A model generated the notes under the pieces. The model worked only from the letters and a program-made list of their open reading frames with translations, was not told the origin of the DNA and made no database searches. Positions 1 to 5,806 of a stretch of DNA of 6,880 nucleotides are shown piece after piece. The position numbers and the translations under genes were made by a program. Origin of the DNA: Dehalococcoidia bacterium (GTDB lineage Bacteria > Chloroflexota > Dehalococcoidia > UBA3495 > JAAXIE01); contig JAAXIE010000253.1 of the NCBI GenBank assembly GCA_012270525.1, forward strand, positions 1 to 6,880, given 5' to 3'. How positions within the stretch are numbered: position 1 is the first letter of the stretch; each line of letters opens with the position of its first letter.

Positions 1-52
1 GGGCGAGACTCCAAGGGCGTGGGTTGCGGCCGCCGGCGGGTGCGCTCATCAT
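1..52 (-). CDS. livM: Start of a second ABC permease (LivM-type), cut by the window edge
   Basis: Only the first 17 codons are visible, reading MMSAPAGGRNPRPWSLA on the minus strand and running off the left edge. The ATG at 52-50 overlaps the TGA stop of the upstream permease gene in an ATGA arrangement, the usual sign of translational coupling. A GGGAGGG purine run lies just before it, inside the end of that gene. A second ATG follows immediately (49-47), so the exact start may be either. The identity is inferred: in branched-chain amino acid importers the gene after livH is normally livM, and LivM proteins often begin with a short, poorly conserved polar segment before the first membrane helix. 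The visible residues do not themselves prove the family. Confidence 0.55.
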   Translation of the reverse strand, partial: MMSAPAGGRNPRPWSLA

Positions 53-927
53 GCCCTCCCGAACAGGCCGTTGGGGCGCAGTGCCAGAACAATGGCCATA
101 GGAGCGTAGATGGTCACTTGGGCCAAAGTGGGTGATAGTGTTCCGGGAAACTCGGCGATGATGGCCTTGGCATAGCTATCCACCAAGCCGATGAATATAG
201 CCCCCACCAAGGCCCCGCGCAGGCTGCCCAAGCCTCCCACTATGACCACGACGAAGGCGAAAACGAGAATCTCGAAATCGTAGGCGGGACCCACGGCAGT
301 GTTGGCCGTTCCGAGCACGCCAGCCGCCCCTGCTAGCAGGGCCCCCAAGCCGAAAACCGCAGTGAAGACGAGGGGCACATTGATGCCCAAGCCACGGGTC
401 ATCTCCTCGTCGTCCACACCAGCGCGTACCACCGCTCCAACCCGGGTCTTTTCCTGGAGCAGACCCATGCCAATAGCCAGGACGACTCCAAGGCCGAGGA
501 GGAAAATCTTGTAGACGGGGTACTTTATCGACCCAATTTGGACGGAACCGTCGAACAGGTCGGGCTTGGTGATGGACTGGGGATGTCCGCCCCATATCCA
601 CAGCGCAACGTCGGCGATGATGAACAAGAATCCGAAGGTGACCAGTATCTGGGCCATTTCATCATGCATGAACCGGTCCAGAAGCAGCTTCTGCATGAGG
701 ATGCCGAGGACGCAGATTGATGCTGTGCCTGCCAACAGGCCCAGCCAGAATATCTCGGTCTCGCGGGAGACGGTGATCCCCACGTAGGCCCCAAGCAGGT
801 AGTAGGAGCCGTGGGCAAGATTGAGAACCCGCATCAACCCGAAAATGAGGGATAGTCCGGCAGCCACCAGGAAGAGCAGCATGCCAAAGGAGAGGCCGTT
901 CAGTGTATGGGTAAACCAGACATCCAC
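49..927 (-). CDS. livH: Branched-chain amino acid type ABC transporter permease (LivH family)
   Basis: A 292-residue inner-membrane permease that would pair with a LivM subunit and LivG/LivF ATPases to import the solute delivered by the binding protein encoded upstream. The length is normal for LivH (BPD_transp_2 family). Visible family marks are the N-terminal helix with LNGLSFG and GLMRVLNLAHG (about residues 9-40), the cytoplasmic coupling-loop region VRAGVDDEEMTRGLGIN (167-183) that contacts the ATPase, and the late glycine-rich segment GGLGSLRGALVGA (231-243). Most of the rest is hydrophobic helices. The start is a GTG at 927-925. An in-frame TAA lies directly before it (930-928), so the frame cannot extend further, and an AAGG run about 10 nt upstream may serve as ribosome binding site. 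The 163-bp gap to the binding-protein gene holds no supported gene. The true substrate may be an amino acid, amide or another small organic acid, because the family is broad. Confidence 0.93.
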   Translation of the reverse strand: MDVWFTHTLNGLSFGMLLFLVAAGLSLIFGLMRVLNLAHGSYYLLGAYVGITVSRETEIFWLGLLAGTASICVLGILMQKLLLDRFMHDEMAQILVTFGFLFIIADVALWIWGGHPQSITKPDLFDGSVQIGSIKYPVYKIFLLGLGVVLAIGMGLLQEKTRVGAVVRAGVDDEEMTRGLGINVPLVFTAVFGLGALLAGAAGVLGTANTAVGPAYDFEILVFAFVVVIVGGLGSLRGALVGAIFIGLVDSYAKAIIAEFPGTLSPTLAQVTIYAPMAIVLALRPNGLFGRA

Positions 928-1090
928 TTAGAAACAGCCTTCTACCCGAGGGACCGCCATGTCTTTGCGCCGGACCATCCTTGCATTTGAGTCTTCCTCG
1001 CGCAGCATCACGAAACCCGCCCATGCTGTCCCCGGTGTGCCAATTCAGGGAATCAGCGGGAGGCGACTGCCGGAACGGGTCTCAGGATGG

Positions 1091-2335
1091 CTAGCTCGGA
1101 TTGAGCAGGGCGTTCTTCTCTTCCTCGCTCATGCCCCAGAACTGGTCCACATCCTCGATGGTGTCGACCAGCACGTTGTAGGCCGTTCCATCGGGTCCGA
1201 TTTGCACCTCGCGCACATACACGTTGAGAATGGGATTCTGGTACTCATCGTACCTGAAGGGACCCATGGGGCCGTCGAAGGTCACCTCGCGTGCTGCCGC
1301 CATGAACGCATCGCGGTCTTCCACGTTACCGTTGACCGCCTTGATGGCCTCGCCCAAGGCCTTCGCTCCGGTATAGCCTATGGCGGTGTAGTAATCGGGC
1401 AACCGGCCATTGGCGGCTTCGTACGAATCCTTGAATGCGTTGTTGGCCGGGGTATCGAGGCACAAGCAGTAGGCCAGGTAAGAGATGACCCCCTCGGCCG
1501 CCTCCGGTGTCTGGTTGGGCAACTCCAATCCATCTTCGACCACGCTTCCGAGGCCCGTGAGGGGGACGTCGTCGCGCAGTCCGAACTCATGCTGTTGATT
1601 GATGAAGGGCACCGCAGTAGCACCCCACAGGATGGCGTTGACCGCGTCGATCTCATCGGTCTTGATGGCGGTGATGTACGTAGAGGTCTCAGTCTCTCCG
1701 AGTCTCGGATAAAGCTCCTGCACCATCTCGCCGCCGGCACGCTCCAGGGAGTTCTTGAACGCGGTCAAGTGCTCATGGCCTGCGGCATAGTCCAGGGCGA
1801 GTCCTGCTATTTTCGAGTAGCCCAGTTCGTTGACATAATACTCGCCCATGGGTAGGTGCAACTGGTCGCTGGAGAAGGCGGTGCGGAAGATGTTGGGAGC
1901 GCGGTCTCCTTGAGTCAGGCCGTTCGCGGTGGCTTGGGTGATGAAGATGGGGACTTCCGACTGCCGGATATAGTCTGCTATCCCATAGGCCACACCGCTG
2001 CTGACAGGACCGGCCACGATGTGGACGTTCTCCCGTTCAATGAGCTTCTTCAGTTTGTCCAGTCCCACGCTGGGATTGCCCTCGCTGTCTTCCACGATTA
2101 TCTCGATGGGTCTGCCAGCGATGGTCATGCCCTCTTCTTCGAAGTAAAGCTCGTAACCGCTGGTCATGTCCAAACCCAGACCGGCGAGTGCGCCGGTGTG
2201 AGGATGCAGCAGGCCGATTCTTATGGGTTCGTCGGATACCTGAGCTGGTTCTGCGGAGTCGCCTCCACAGGCCGCCCATACCACTACCGCGGTCATGAGA
2301 ACTCCTAGGACCCAAAGCCGAGGACTCTTGAACAC
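1091..2335 (-). CDS. livK: ABC transporter substrate-binding lipoprotein (LivK family)
   Basis: A 414-residue extracytoplasmic solute-binding protein of the type I periplasmic-binding fold (Peripla_BP_6). It captures the ligand and hands it to the LivH/LivM permease pair. Residues 1-22 form a signal peptide (basic Lys3/Arg6, then a hydrophobic core) ending at Cys23 in WAACGGDSAEP, the likely lipidation site, although Trp at -3 is atypical for a lipobox. The first strand and ligand region read IRIGLLHPHTGALAGLG (38-54). VEDSEGNPSVGLDKLKKLIE (81-100) and the following IVAGPVSSGVAYGIADY are typical of the family's N-terminal lobe. The start is GTG at 2335-2333, supported by a near-perfect Shine-Dalgarno 5 nt upstream. 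It is first in the operon and has its own promoter. The ligand cannot be named from sequence; paralogues bind Leu/Ile/Val, amides, urea or aromatic acids. Confidence 0.93.
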   Translation of the reverse strand: MFKSPRLWVLGVLMTAVVVWAACGGDSAEPAQVSDEPIRIGLLHPHTGALAGLGLDMTSGYELYFEEEGMTIAGRPIEIIVEDSEGNPSVGLDKLKKLIERENVHIVAGPVSSGVAYGIADYIRQSEVPIFITQATANGLTQGDRAPNIFRTAFSSDQLHLPMGEYYVNELGYSKIAGLALDYAAGHEHLTAFKNSLERAGGEMVQELYPRLGETETSTYITAIKTDEIDAVNAILWGATAVPFINQQHEFGLRDDVPLTGLGSVVEDGLELPNQTPEAAEGVISYLAYCLCLDTPANNAFKDSYEAANGRLPDYYTAIGYTGAKALGEAIKAVNGNVEDRDAFMAAAREVTFDGPMGPFRYDEYQNPILNVYVREVQIGPDGTAYNVLVDTIEDVDQFWGMSEEEKNALLNPS

Positions 2336-2340
2336 GGCCC

Positions 2341-2347
2341 ACCTCCT
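2341..2347 (-). promoter_or_regulatory. Shine-Dalgarno site fixing the GTG start of livK
   Basis: On the minus strand this reads AGGAGGT, complementary to the 16S anti-SD, with 5 nt before the GTG at 2335-2333. It settles the choice of a GTG start and predicts strong translation, as expected for a binding protein made in excess over its permeases. Confidence 0.85.
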
Positions 2348-2368
2348 GAAGGTTCCCGGTGCTGGGCG

Positions 2369-2399
2369 ATGATAGCATTGCTGAAGTCCCGTTTGTCAA
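2369..2399 (-). promoter_or_regulatory. Sigma-70-type promoter of the liv operon
   Basis: The minus strand has a perfect -35 TTGACA (2399-2394) and a -10 TATCAT (2374-2369) preceded by TGC, an extended -10. The spacer is 19 bp, slightly long, which the extended -10 could offset. Transcription would start near 2362, giving a leader of about 26 nt that contains the Shine-Dalgarno. An 8-bp perfect palindrome CGCATGCG (2400-2407) abuts the -35 and could be part of a regulator site, though palindromes this short occur by chance. Confidence 0.65.
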
Positions 2400-2475
2400 C
2401 GCATGCGACGCCAATTCGCCTAGGTTTGATGGCTTAACATGGCATGGATACTCATGAAGTGATTGCAGTATGAGC

Positions 2476-2495
2476 GGAATGCGTCGGGATGCGTT
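2476..2495 (+). repeat. Two tandem 10-bp direct repeats upstream of the SDR promoter
   Basis: GGAATGCGTC (2476-2485) is followed directly by GGGATGCGTT (2486-2495), matching at 8 of 10 positions and sharing the core ATGCGT. The spacing of one helical turn places both cores on the same DNA face. Relative to the start site predicted from the TATAAT at 2527-2532 they lie at about -63 to -44, a usual location for an activator. The regulatory role is inferred. Confidence 0.35.
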
Positions 2496-2526
2496 GATTG
2501 GGAGCTTAGGGTTGGCCGACGGTGGC

Positions 2527-2532
2527 TATAAT
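2527..2532 (+). promoter_or_regulatory. Perfect -10 box of the SDR gene promoter
   Basis: TATAAT on the plus strand, 78 bp upstream of the SDR start codon, in a 274-bp divergent intergenic region. At 17-bp spacing the -35 position is CTTAGG (2504-2509), a poor match to TTGACA, so the promoter may depend on an activator. Transcription would start near 2539, with a leader of about 70 nt. Confidence 0.5.
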
Positions 2533-2609
2533 GGGGCAAGCCGTGCGAACCAGTCAGCCTAATTGCCGAATGTCGGGTGGGTCTACTCTGGGCGGGAAAG
2601 GAGTCTGAG

Positions 2610-3446
2610 ATGTACAACCTGGAAGGGAAGGTTGCCCTCGTCACCGGGGCAGGAGGTCAGCGCGGGATGGGAAGGGCCATTGCAACACGGCTGGCCCAAG
2701 AGGGAGCCGACGTGATCGTGAACGACATCGCTCCCAACCCCTACGCTGACCGTTCTGCCGATTGGGGTGGCATCGCCCAAGTGGTGCAGGAGATAGAGGC
2801 GTTGGGCAGGCAGGCGGTACCGGTCACCGCTGACGTTTCCGATTCGGGCCAGGTGCACAACATGGTGCAACAGGCCTTGTCCCGTTTCGGCCACATCGAC
2901 ATTCTGGTGAATAACGCTGGCTCCCGACCCGGGCCCGACCGTGTGCCGGTGGTAGACCTTGAAGAGTCCGCTTTCGACGAGGTGCAGCGGGTAAATGTCA
3001 AGGGCACATTCCTCTGCTCCCAAGCCGTGGCCCGCCAGATGATCCGGCAGGGACAGGGAGGGAAGATCATCATCATATCGTCGGTGGCTGGGAAGAGAGG
3101 GGTGGCGCGGTATGCGGCCTACTGCGCTTCCAAGTTCGCGCTGGTGGGCTTCACCCAAGCCCTGGCCTTGGAGCTGGCCCCCCACCGAATCAATGTGAAT
3201 GCCATATGCCCAGGGCTGGTGGACACGGAGCGCCCCGAATACATCGCGGCCGCCCTAGCACCGGAAGGGGTGTCGGCCAAGGAACAGCACGCCCTGATGC
3301 TTCGTGAAGGCGATCTGCGGGTACCTCTGGGCCGGGTCGCCCAAGCCGACGACATCGCCCGCACCGCCGCCTACCTGGCTTCCGACCAGTCCGACTACCT
3401 GACGGGTCTCTCCATCAGCGTAGCGGGCGGCTCCAACATGACATAG
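2610..3446 (+). CDS. Classical short-chain dehydrogenase/reductase (FabG-like)
   Basis: A 278-residue cytosolic NAD(P)-dependent oxidoreductase, a typical length for classical SDRs. The cofactor-binding glycine motif is TGAGGQRGMG (12-21), one residue longer than the usual TGxxxGxG. Asp39 at the end of the second strand (VIVNDI) suggests NAD(H) preference. NNAG is at 101-104. The catalytic set is Asn129 (NVKGTF), Ser158 (ISSVAG), Tyr171 and Lys175 (YCASK). INVNAICPG and the C-terminal YLTGLSISVAGG complete the fold. The ATG at 2610 is preferred over an in-frame GTG at 2577 because AAAGGAG (2597-2603) lies 6 nt before it and because SDRs normally begin a few residues before the first strand, as in YNLEGKVALVTG. 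Substrate is unknown: a secondary alcohol or ketone is expected from the family. It diverges from the liv operon and converges on the amidohydrolase gene. Confidence 0.93.
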   Translation: MYNLEGKVALVTGAGGQRGMGRAIATRLAQEGADVIVNDIAPNPYADRSADWGGIAQVVQEIEALGRQAVPVTADVSDSGQVHNMVQQALSRFGHIDILVNNAGSRPGPDRVPVVDLEESAFDEVQRVNVKGTFLCSQAVARQMIRQGQGGKIIIISSVAGKRGVARYAAYCASKFALVGFTQALALELAPHRINVNAICPGLVDTERPEYIAAALAPEGVSAKEQHALMLREGDLRVPLGRVAQADDIARTAAYLASDQSDYLTGLSISVAGGSNMT

Positions 3447-3746
3447 GGGTGTTCCGGCTGGAAGGGGGAATAGGCCGGAGAGGCGAGGTGTGGTGCCTTC
3501 CCAATTACCTCGCTGGGTTCCTCAAGTCCCTGGGAGCCTTAGGTGTGGTCTTCGCCCTCATGCTTCCCAGGCCCCTCGCCATGTTGCCAGTCGATTCAGA
3601 GCCGTGGTCAAGGCCGATCAATGCCATTCCGCATGCGGCGAGCACTGCAATTGCGGAAGCAGACCGAGCCACAATGTGAACCGGGTGGCCCGCCAACTCC
3701 GAGGTTTCCCGGCAAGATCGGGCCACCCGCTGCGGGCTCGCGCAGC
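3447..3746. other. Noncoding convergent junction
   Basis: Three hundred bases between the stops of the SDR and the amidohydrolase. Short open frames exist on both strands, but none has a convincing Shine-Dalgarno, family motif or plausible context. It contains several inverted repeats: CCTGGGA/TCCCAGG (3529-3535 and 3565-3571), the palindrome CCGCATGCGG (3629-3638), and the 11-bp pair listed separately. It probably serves for transcription termination of both flanking genes and may also be a decayed remnant. Confidence 0.5.
3682..3729. terminator. 11-bp inverted repeat, possible bidirectional terminator
   Basis: CGGGTGGCCCG (3682-3692) is exactly complementary to CGGGCCACCCG (3719-3729), with a 26-nt loop. 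It starts 17 bp beyond the amidohydrolase stop on the minus strand and sits between two convergent genes, where terminators are expected. Neither side has a T-run, so it is not a canonical intrinsic terminator. It may block read-through as a GC-rich hairpin or assist a factor-dependent stop, or it may be a protein-binding site. Confidence 0.4.
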
Positions 3747-4763
3747 CTACACTTCCAGCTTGTACAACCGCCTGATGTTGTCGTGCATCCACTTGCGCTT
3801 GGTGGGCTGGGAGATGTCCTGACGACCTTGGGCGGTGCTTACCGTGTAGGGCCAGTCGGCATCCCAGTGGGGATAGTCAGAGGCGAAGATGACGCAGTCG
3901 TCGCCCGTGGTGCGAATGGCGTCGGGGATCGTCTTCTCGCCGCACTCAACTCCGAAATAGCAACGCCCGCTGGTGATGTACTCGCTGGGCTTCATGGTCA
4001 GCCATGGGGCTTCGTCCTCGCCCCGCTTCTCCACCTCTTCATCCAGCCGGTCCATCATGTAGGGGACCCAGCCGATGCCAGATTCCAGGAAGGCCAGGCG
4101 CAGGGTGGGGAACCTTTCCAGGACACCGCCGACCACCGCACTGCACAGGGCGATCATGTTCTCCACGGGGAAGTCGATGGTATGCACGTTGATGAAGTTG
4201 TCGAACCGTGCGTTGCCTATGGAGAAGACACCCGTGCCGGGATGGTAGGAGAGGGCCACATCCAGGTCCTGGGCCTCGGCGTAGATGGGGTCGTAGTAGG
4301 TGTGGCTCCAGTCGGGTCGCTGGGGCACGTTGATGGGCACCATACCGCCCACTGCCCCCAACTCGGTGATCGAGCGGCGCAACTCCTTGGCCGCCCCCTC
4401 GGAGTCCTGCGGGGCGAGGACGGCCGAGAATTTCAGCCGGTCGGGGTCTGCTTGGCAGAAGTTGTGCAGCCAACTGTTATAGGCTTGGGACAGGGCCAGG
4501 GCATATCCCGGTTCCTTGTAGAAGGCTAGGGACAGCAGGGCACTGGGATAGAGGATGGCCACGTCCACGCCGTCCTGGTCCATGGCGTCCAGTTGTTCCT
4601 GTGGAGACTGGGGGTTGGCCCCCAGCTTGTCATGCAGGTTGCGGTCCCAAGTGTCGCCACCGAACAGACGGGGCCGGTCGTACTTGGGGTCGATGTACTT
4701 GCGAATGCCCTCCACCGATTCGATAATATGGCCGTCGGAATCGATAATCTTGTAGTCTGGCAC
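3747..4763 (-). CDS. Metal-dependent amidohydrolase (amidohydrolase-2/ACMSD-like family)
   Basis: A 338-residue TIM-barrel hydrolase or decarboxylase of the PF04909 type. The N-terminal metal site reads IDSDGHIIE (7-15), with Asp10 and His12 where many relatives have DxHxH. His174 lies in LSYHPGTG. FLESGIGWVPYMMDRLDEE (225-243) is highly characteristic of the family. The late motif FASDYPHWD (293-301) carries the conserved Asp296 and His299, and the end NIRRLYKLEV is the usual C-terminal helix. The start is GTG at 4763-4761, because AGGAGG (4776-4771) lies 7 nt upstream; an ATG at 4811 in the same frame lacks such a site and would add a non-conserved tail. Family members hydrolyse or decarboxylate aromatic or cyclic acids, for example 2-amino-3-carboxymuconate semialdehyde decarboxylase. 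The actual substrate is unknown. The gene is monocistronic, with its own promoter. Confidence 0.92.
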   Translation of the reverse strand: MPDYKIIDSDGHIIESVEGIRKYIDPKYDRPRLFGGDTWDRNLHDKLGANPQSPQEQLDAMDQDGVDVAILYPSALLSLAFYKEPGYALALSQAYNSWLHNFCQADPDRLKFSAVLAPQDSEGAAKELRRSITELGAVGGMVPINVPQRPDWSHTYYDPIYAEAQDLDVALSYHPGTGVFSIGNARFDNFINVHTIDFPVENMIALCSAVVGGVLERFPTLRLAFLESGIGWVPYMMDRLDEEVEKRGEDEAPWLTMKPSEYITSGRCYFGVECGEKTIPDAIRTTGDDCVIFASDYPHWDADWPYTVSTAQGRQDISQPTKRKWMHDNIRRLYKLEV

Positions 4764-4824
4764 TGCGCTTCCTCCTCGATTCAGCCAATGGGCGCTTGCC
4801 CAATGGGTCATAAGGGTTGATCCC

Positions 4825-4844
4825 GGCTGAGTATAAGCTCAGCC
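4825..4844. promoter_or_regulatory. Palindromic operator candidate over the amidohydrolase -10 box
   Basis: GGCTGAG (4825-4831), six bases, then CTCAGCC (4838-4844): a perfect 7+7 hyphenated palindrome of 20 bp covering the whole -10 element (4830-4835). A dimeric repressor of the TetR, GntR or MarR kind bound here would exclude RNA polymerase. No regulator gene is visible in the window, so the partner is unknown. Confidence 0.5.
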
Positions 4845-4858
4845 CGTCTTCCCGGCAA
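4830..4858 (-). promoter_or_regulatory. Sigma-70-type promoter of the amidohydrolase gene
   Basis: On the minus strand, -35 TTGCCG (4858-4853), an ideal 17-bp spacer, and -10 TATACT (4835-4830). Transcription would start near 4823, giving a leader of about 60 nt. The leader contains a direct repeat CCAATGGG (4785-4792 and 4800-4807) and a small hairpin TGGGC-GCTT-GCCCA (4789-4802). Confidence 0.6.
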
Positions 4859-4867
4859 GGTGAGCTT

Positions 4868-4887
4868 GACAGGATAGGACAGGATAG
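4868..4887. repeat. Perfect tandem 10-bp direct repeat upstream of the amidohydrolase promoter
   Basis: GACAGGATAG occurs twice head to tail (4868-4877 and 4878-4887) with no mismatch. On the gene's strand the pair sits 9 bp upstream of the -35, at about -64 to -45 from the predicted start, one helical turn apart. This is a typical arrangement for an activator that binds direct repeats. The role is inferred. Confidence 0.5.
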
Positions 4888-4969
4888 CGTGCACGGGGAT
4901 GTTGCGTCGCCGCGACGTCGACGGGCTGGCGTCCGAAAGGGCGGGCCCAACCCTTGTGTGGCACTGATT

Positions 4970-4999
4970 CCGGCCCGTTTACGAATATGGGCGGGCCGG
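4970..4999. repeat. 8-bp GC-rich inverted repeat
   Basis: CCGGCCCG (4970-4977) and CGGGCCGG (4992-4999) are exact complements with a 14-nt loop. It lies in the roughly 325-bp intergenic stretch between the divergent amidohydrolase and membrane-protein genes. No T-run follows on either strand. It may be a transcription block or a regulator site; a chance GC-rich palindrome is also possible. The rest of this stretch holds only the two promoters and repeats listed here. Confidence 0.3.
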
Positions 5000-5061
5000 C
5001 GGTGCATTAGCCAACCCCCTGCCCTCGCTCATAACCTATCCCCGGCCCATCTCGGTGCTCC

Positions 5062-5091
5062 TTGACACCTTGGGGCACCCCTACCTAGAGT
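5062..5091 (+). promoter_or_regulatory. Promoter of the Gly-repeat membrane protein gene
   Basis: A perfect -35 TTGACA (5062-5067), 18-bp spacer and -10 TAGAGT (5086-5091, four of six consensus bases). Transcription would begin near 5098, which leaves room only for a start codon downstream of that point and agrees with the in-frame stop TAG at 5086-5088. Confidence 0.5.
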
Positions 5092-5154
5092 GGGAATAAG
5101 GCGCAAACAGAATCAGGTGGGAATATCAACCAGGCCGGATGGTTACAACGCCAT

Positions 5155-5652
5155 GTGCTACTGGCAGCCACGCTCATACCCGTGATCGCGGTGCTGATAG
5201 GCATATGGGTCGAACAGGCTGCAATTTGGCCGGACAGTTGGCGACAGGTGCTGAGAACCGCCGGGACCATGAGTCCGTTCGCGGCCTCGGTGTATACTAT
5301 AGTAACCGTCGTCCTGGAAAAGGTTGGGACCTTCATGTTTAAGGCATGGGAAGAGCATAAGCAAAGAATGGCTGCTATGCGCCAGCGGGGTCTGGAAGAG
5401 GGCTTGAAAGAAGGCTTGGCACGAGGTTTGGAGCGGGGACTGGAGCAAGGGCTGGAGCAAGGGCTGGAGCAGGGACTGGAGCAAGGCCGGGAGCAGGGAC
5501 TGGAGCAAGGCCGGGAGCAGGGGCTGGAACAAGGTCGTGCCCAAGCCACCGAAGAATACGAACGAAGGTGGGAGCGTGCCCGTGCAGCAGTAATGCGGGC
5601 GACGGGCCAAGACCTGGACTCCATGGTGAATGGAGATCACCGCGAGCGGTAG
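5155..5652 (+). CDS. Small membrane-anchored protein with glycine-every-fourth-residue repeat
   Basis: At least 165 residues; I do not recognise a named family. Residues 2-19 are a hydrophobic segment (LLAATLIPVIAVLIGIWV), a second apolar stretch lies at about 42-62, and then a long soluble charged region follows. From Gly79 to Gly127 a glycine recurs every four residues, mostly as GLEQ or GREQ, followed by an Arg/Glu-rich helix and a polar tail. Such EGxxEG tails occur in many bacterial proteins of unknown role and are expected to form an extended or self-associating helix. The start is uncertain: GTG 5155 is the first standard start in the frame but lacks a good Shine-Dalgarno. The frame is open from 5089 (after TAG 5086-5088), and upstream residues such as GWLQRHV look coding. 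The best SD-like AGGTGG (5115-5120) precedes only a non-standard ATC. Promoter, frame composition and a downstream terminator support a real transcription unit. Confidence 0.72.
   Translation: MLLAATLIPVIAVLIGIWVEQAAIWPDSWRQVLRTAGTMSPFAASVYTIVTVVLEKVGTFMFKAWEEHKQRMAAMRQRGLEEGLKEGLARGLERGLEQGLEQGLEQGLEQGREQGLEQGREQGLEQGRAQATEEYERRWERARAAVMRATGQDLDSMVNGDHRER
5437..5544 (+). repeat. Tandem 12-bp coding repeat (nine units)
   Basis: Nine consecutive 12-bp units of the form GGnCTGGAGCAn, or its GGCCGGGAGCAG variant, encode Gly-Leu/Arg-Glu-Gln; the last unit (5533-5544) is diverged to GRAQ. Within it, the 24-bp pair 5473-5496 is duplicated exactly at 5497-5520. The flanking units from 5389 keep the Gly-x-x-x spacing but have diverged in sequence, suggesting older copies. 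The pattern points to growth by replication slippage that preserves the frame. Confidence 0.9.
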
Positions 5653-5766
5653 AGAGGATAGGGCTATAACAAGCCCATACCACTCCCGCACAGACAGCCC
5701 AGGAATGGCCCTCGACTATGACTATGTCCCGTTGACCCCCACCCTTCTGTAGCGTATCCTGAATGC

Positions 5767-5806
5767 AGGCTGGGGACCGACTCCGCAAGGTCGCCCCAGC
5801 CTTCTT
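5767..5806 (+). terminator. Probable intrinsic terminator after the Gly-repeat gene
   Basis: AGGCTGGGG (5767-5775) pairs perfectly with CCCCAGCCT (5794-5802). ACC (5776-5778) can pair with GGT (5789-5791) above a 2-nt bulge, and the stem is followed by the T-rich TCTTATGTT. It lies 114 bp after the stop at 5652. The T-tract is interrupted, so termination may be partial. Confidence 0.6.

Noticed and set aside
959..1855. 298-residue open frame on the plus strand opposite livK
   Set aside because: It is a shadow of the minus-strand livK gene, which has family motifs, a promoter and a strong Shine-Dalgarno; the plus-strand translation shows no recognisable domain.
3449..3679. Possible 76-residue gene right after the SDR
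   Set aside because: Begins at a GTG 2 nt after the SDR stop without a usable Shine-Dalgarno, and the translation has no recognisable motif.
3543..4529. 328-residue open frame on the plus strand over the amidohydrolase
   Set aside because: Long antisense frames are common opposite GC-rich genes. The minus-strand protein has clear catalytic motifs and this one has none.
4866..4871. Plus-strand TTGACA as a promoter -35
   Set aside because: No acceptable -10 lies 15-19 bp downstream; the hexamer is produced by the start of the tandem GACAGGATAG repeat.
5139..5342. 67-residue plus-strand frame starting at ATG 5139
   Set aside because: It is a different frame from the repeat protein and its translation lacks hydrophobic or domain patterns; the overlapping frame carries the membrane segment and repeat.
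5389..5544. CRISPR-like array
   Set aside because: Repeats are 12 bp without spacers, keep the reading frame and encode a Gly-x-x-x peptide repeat.
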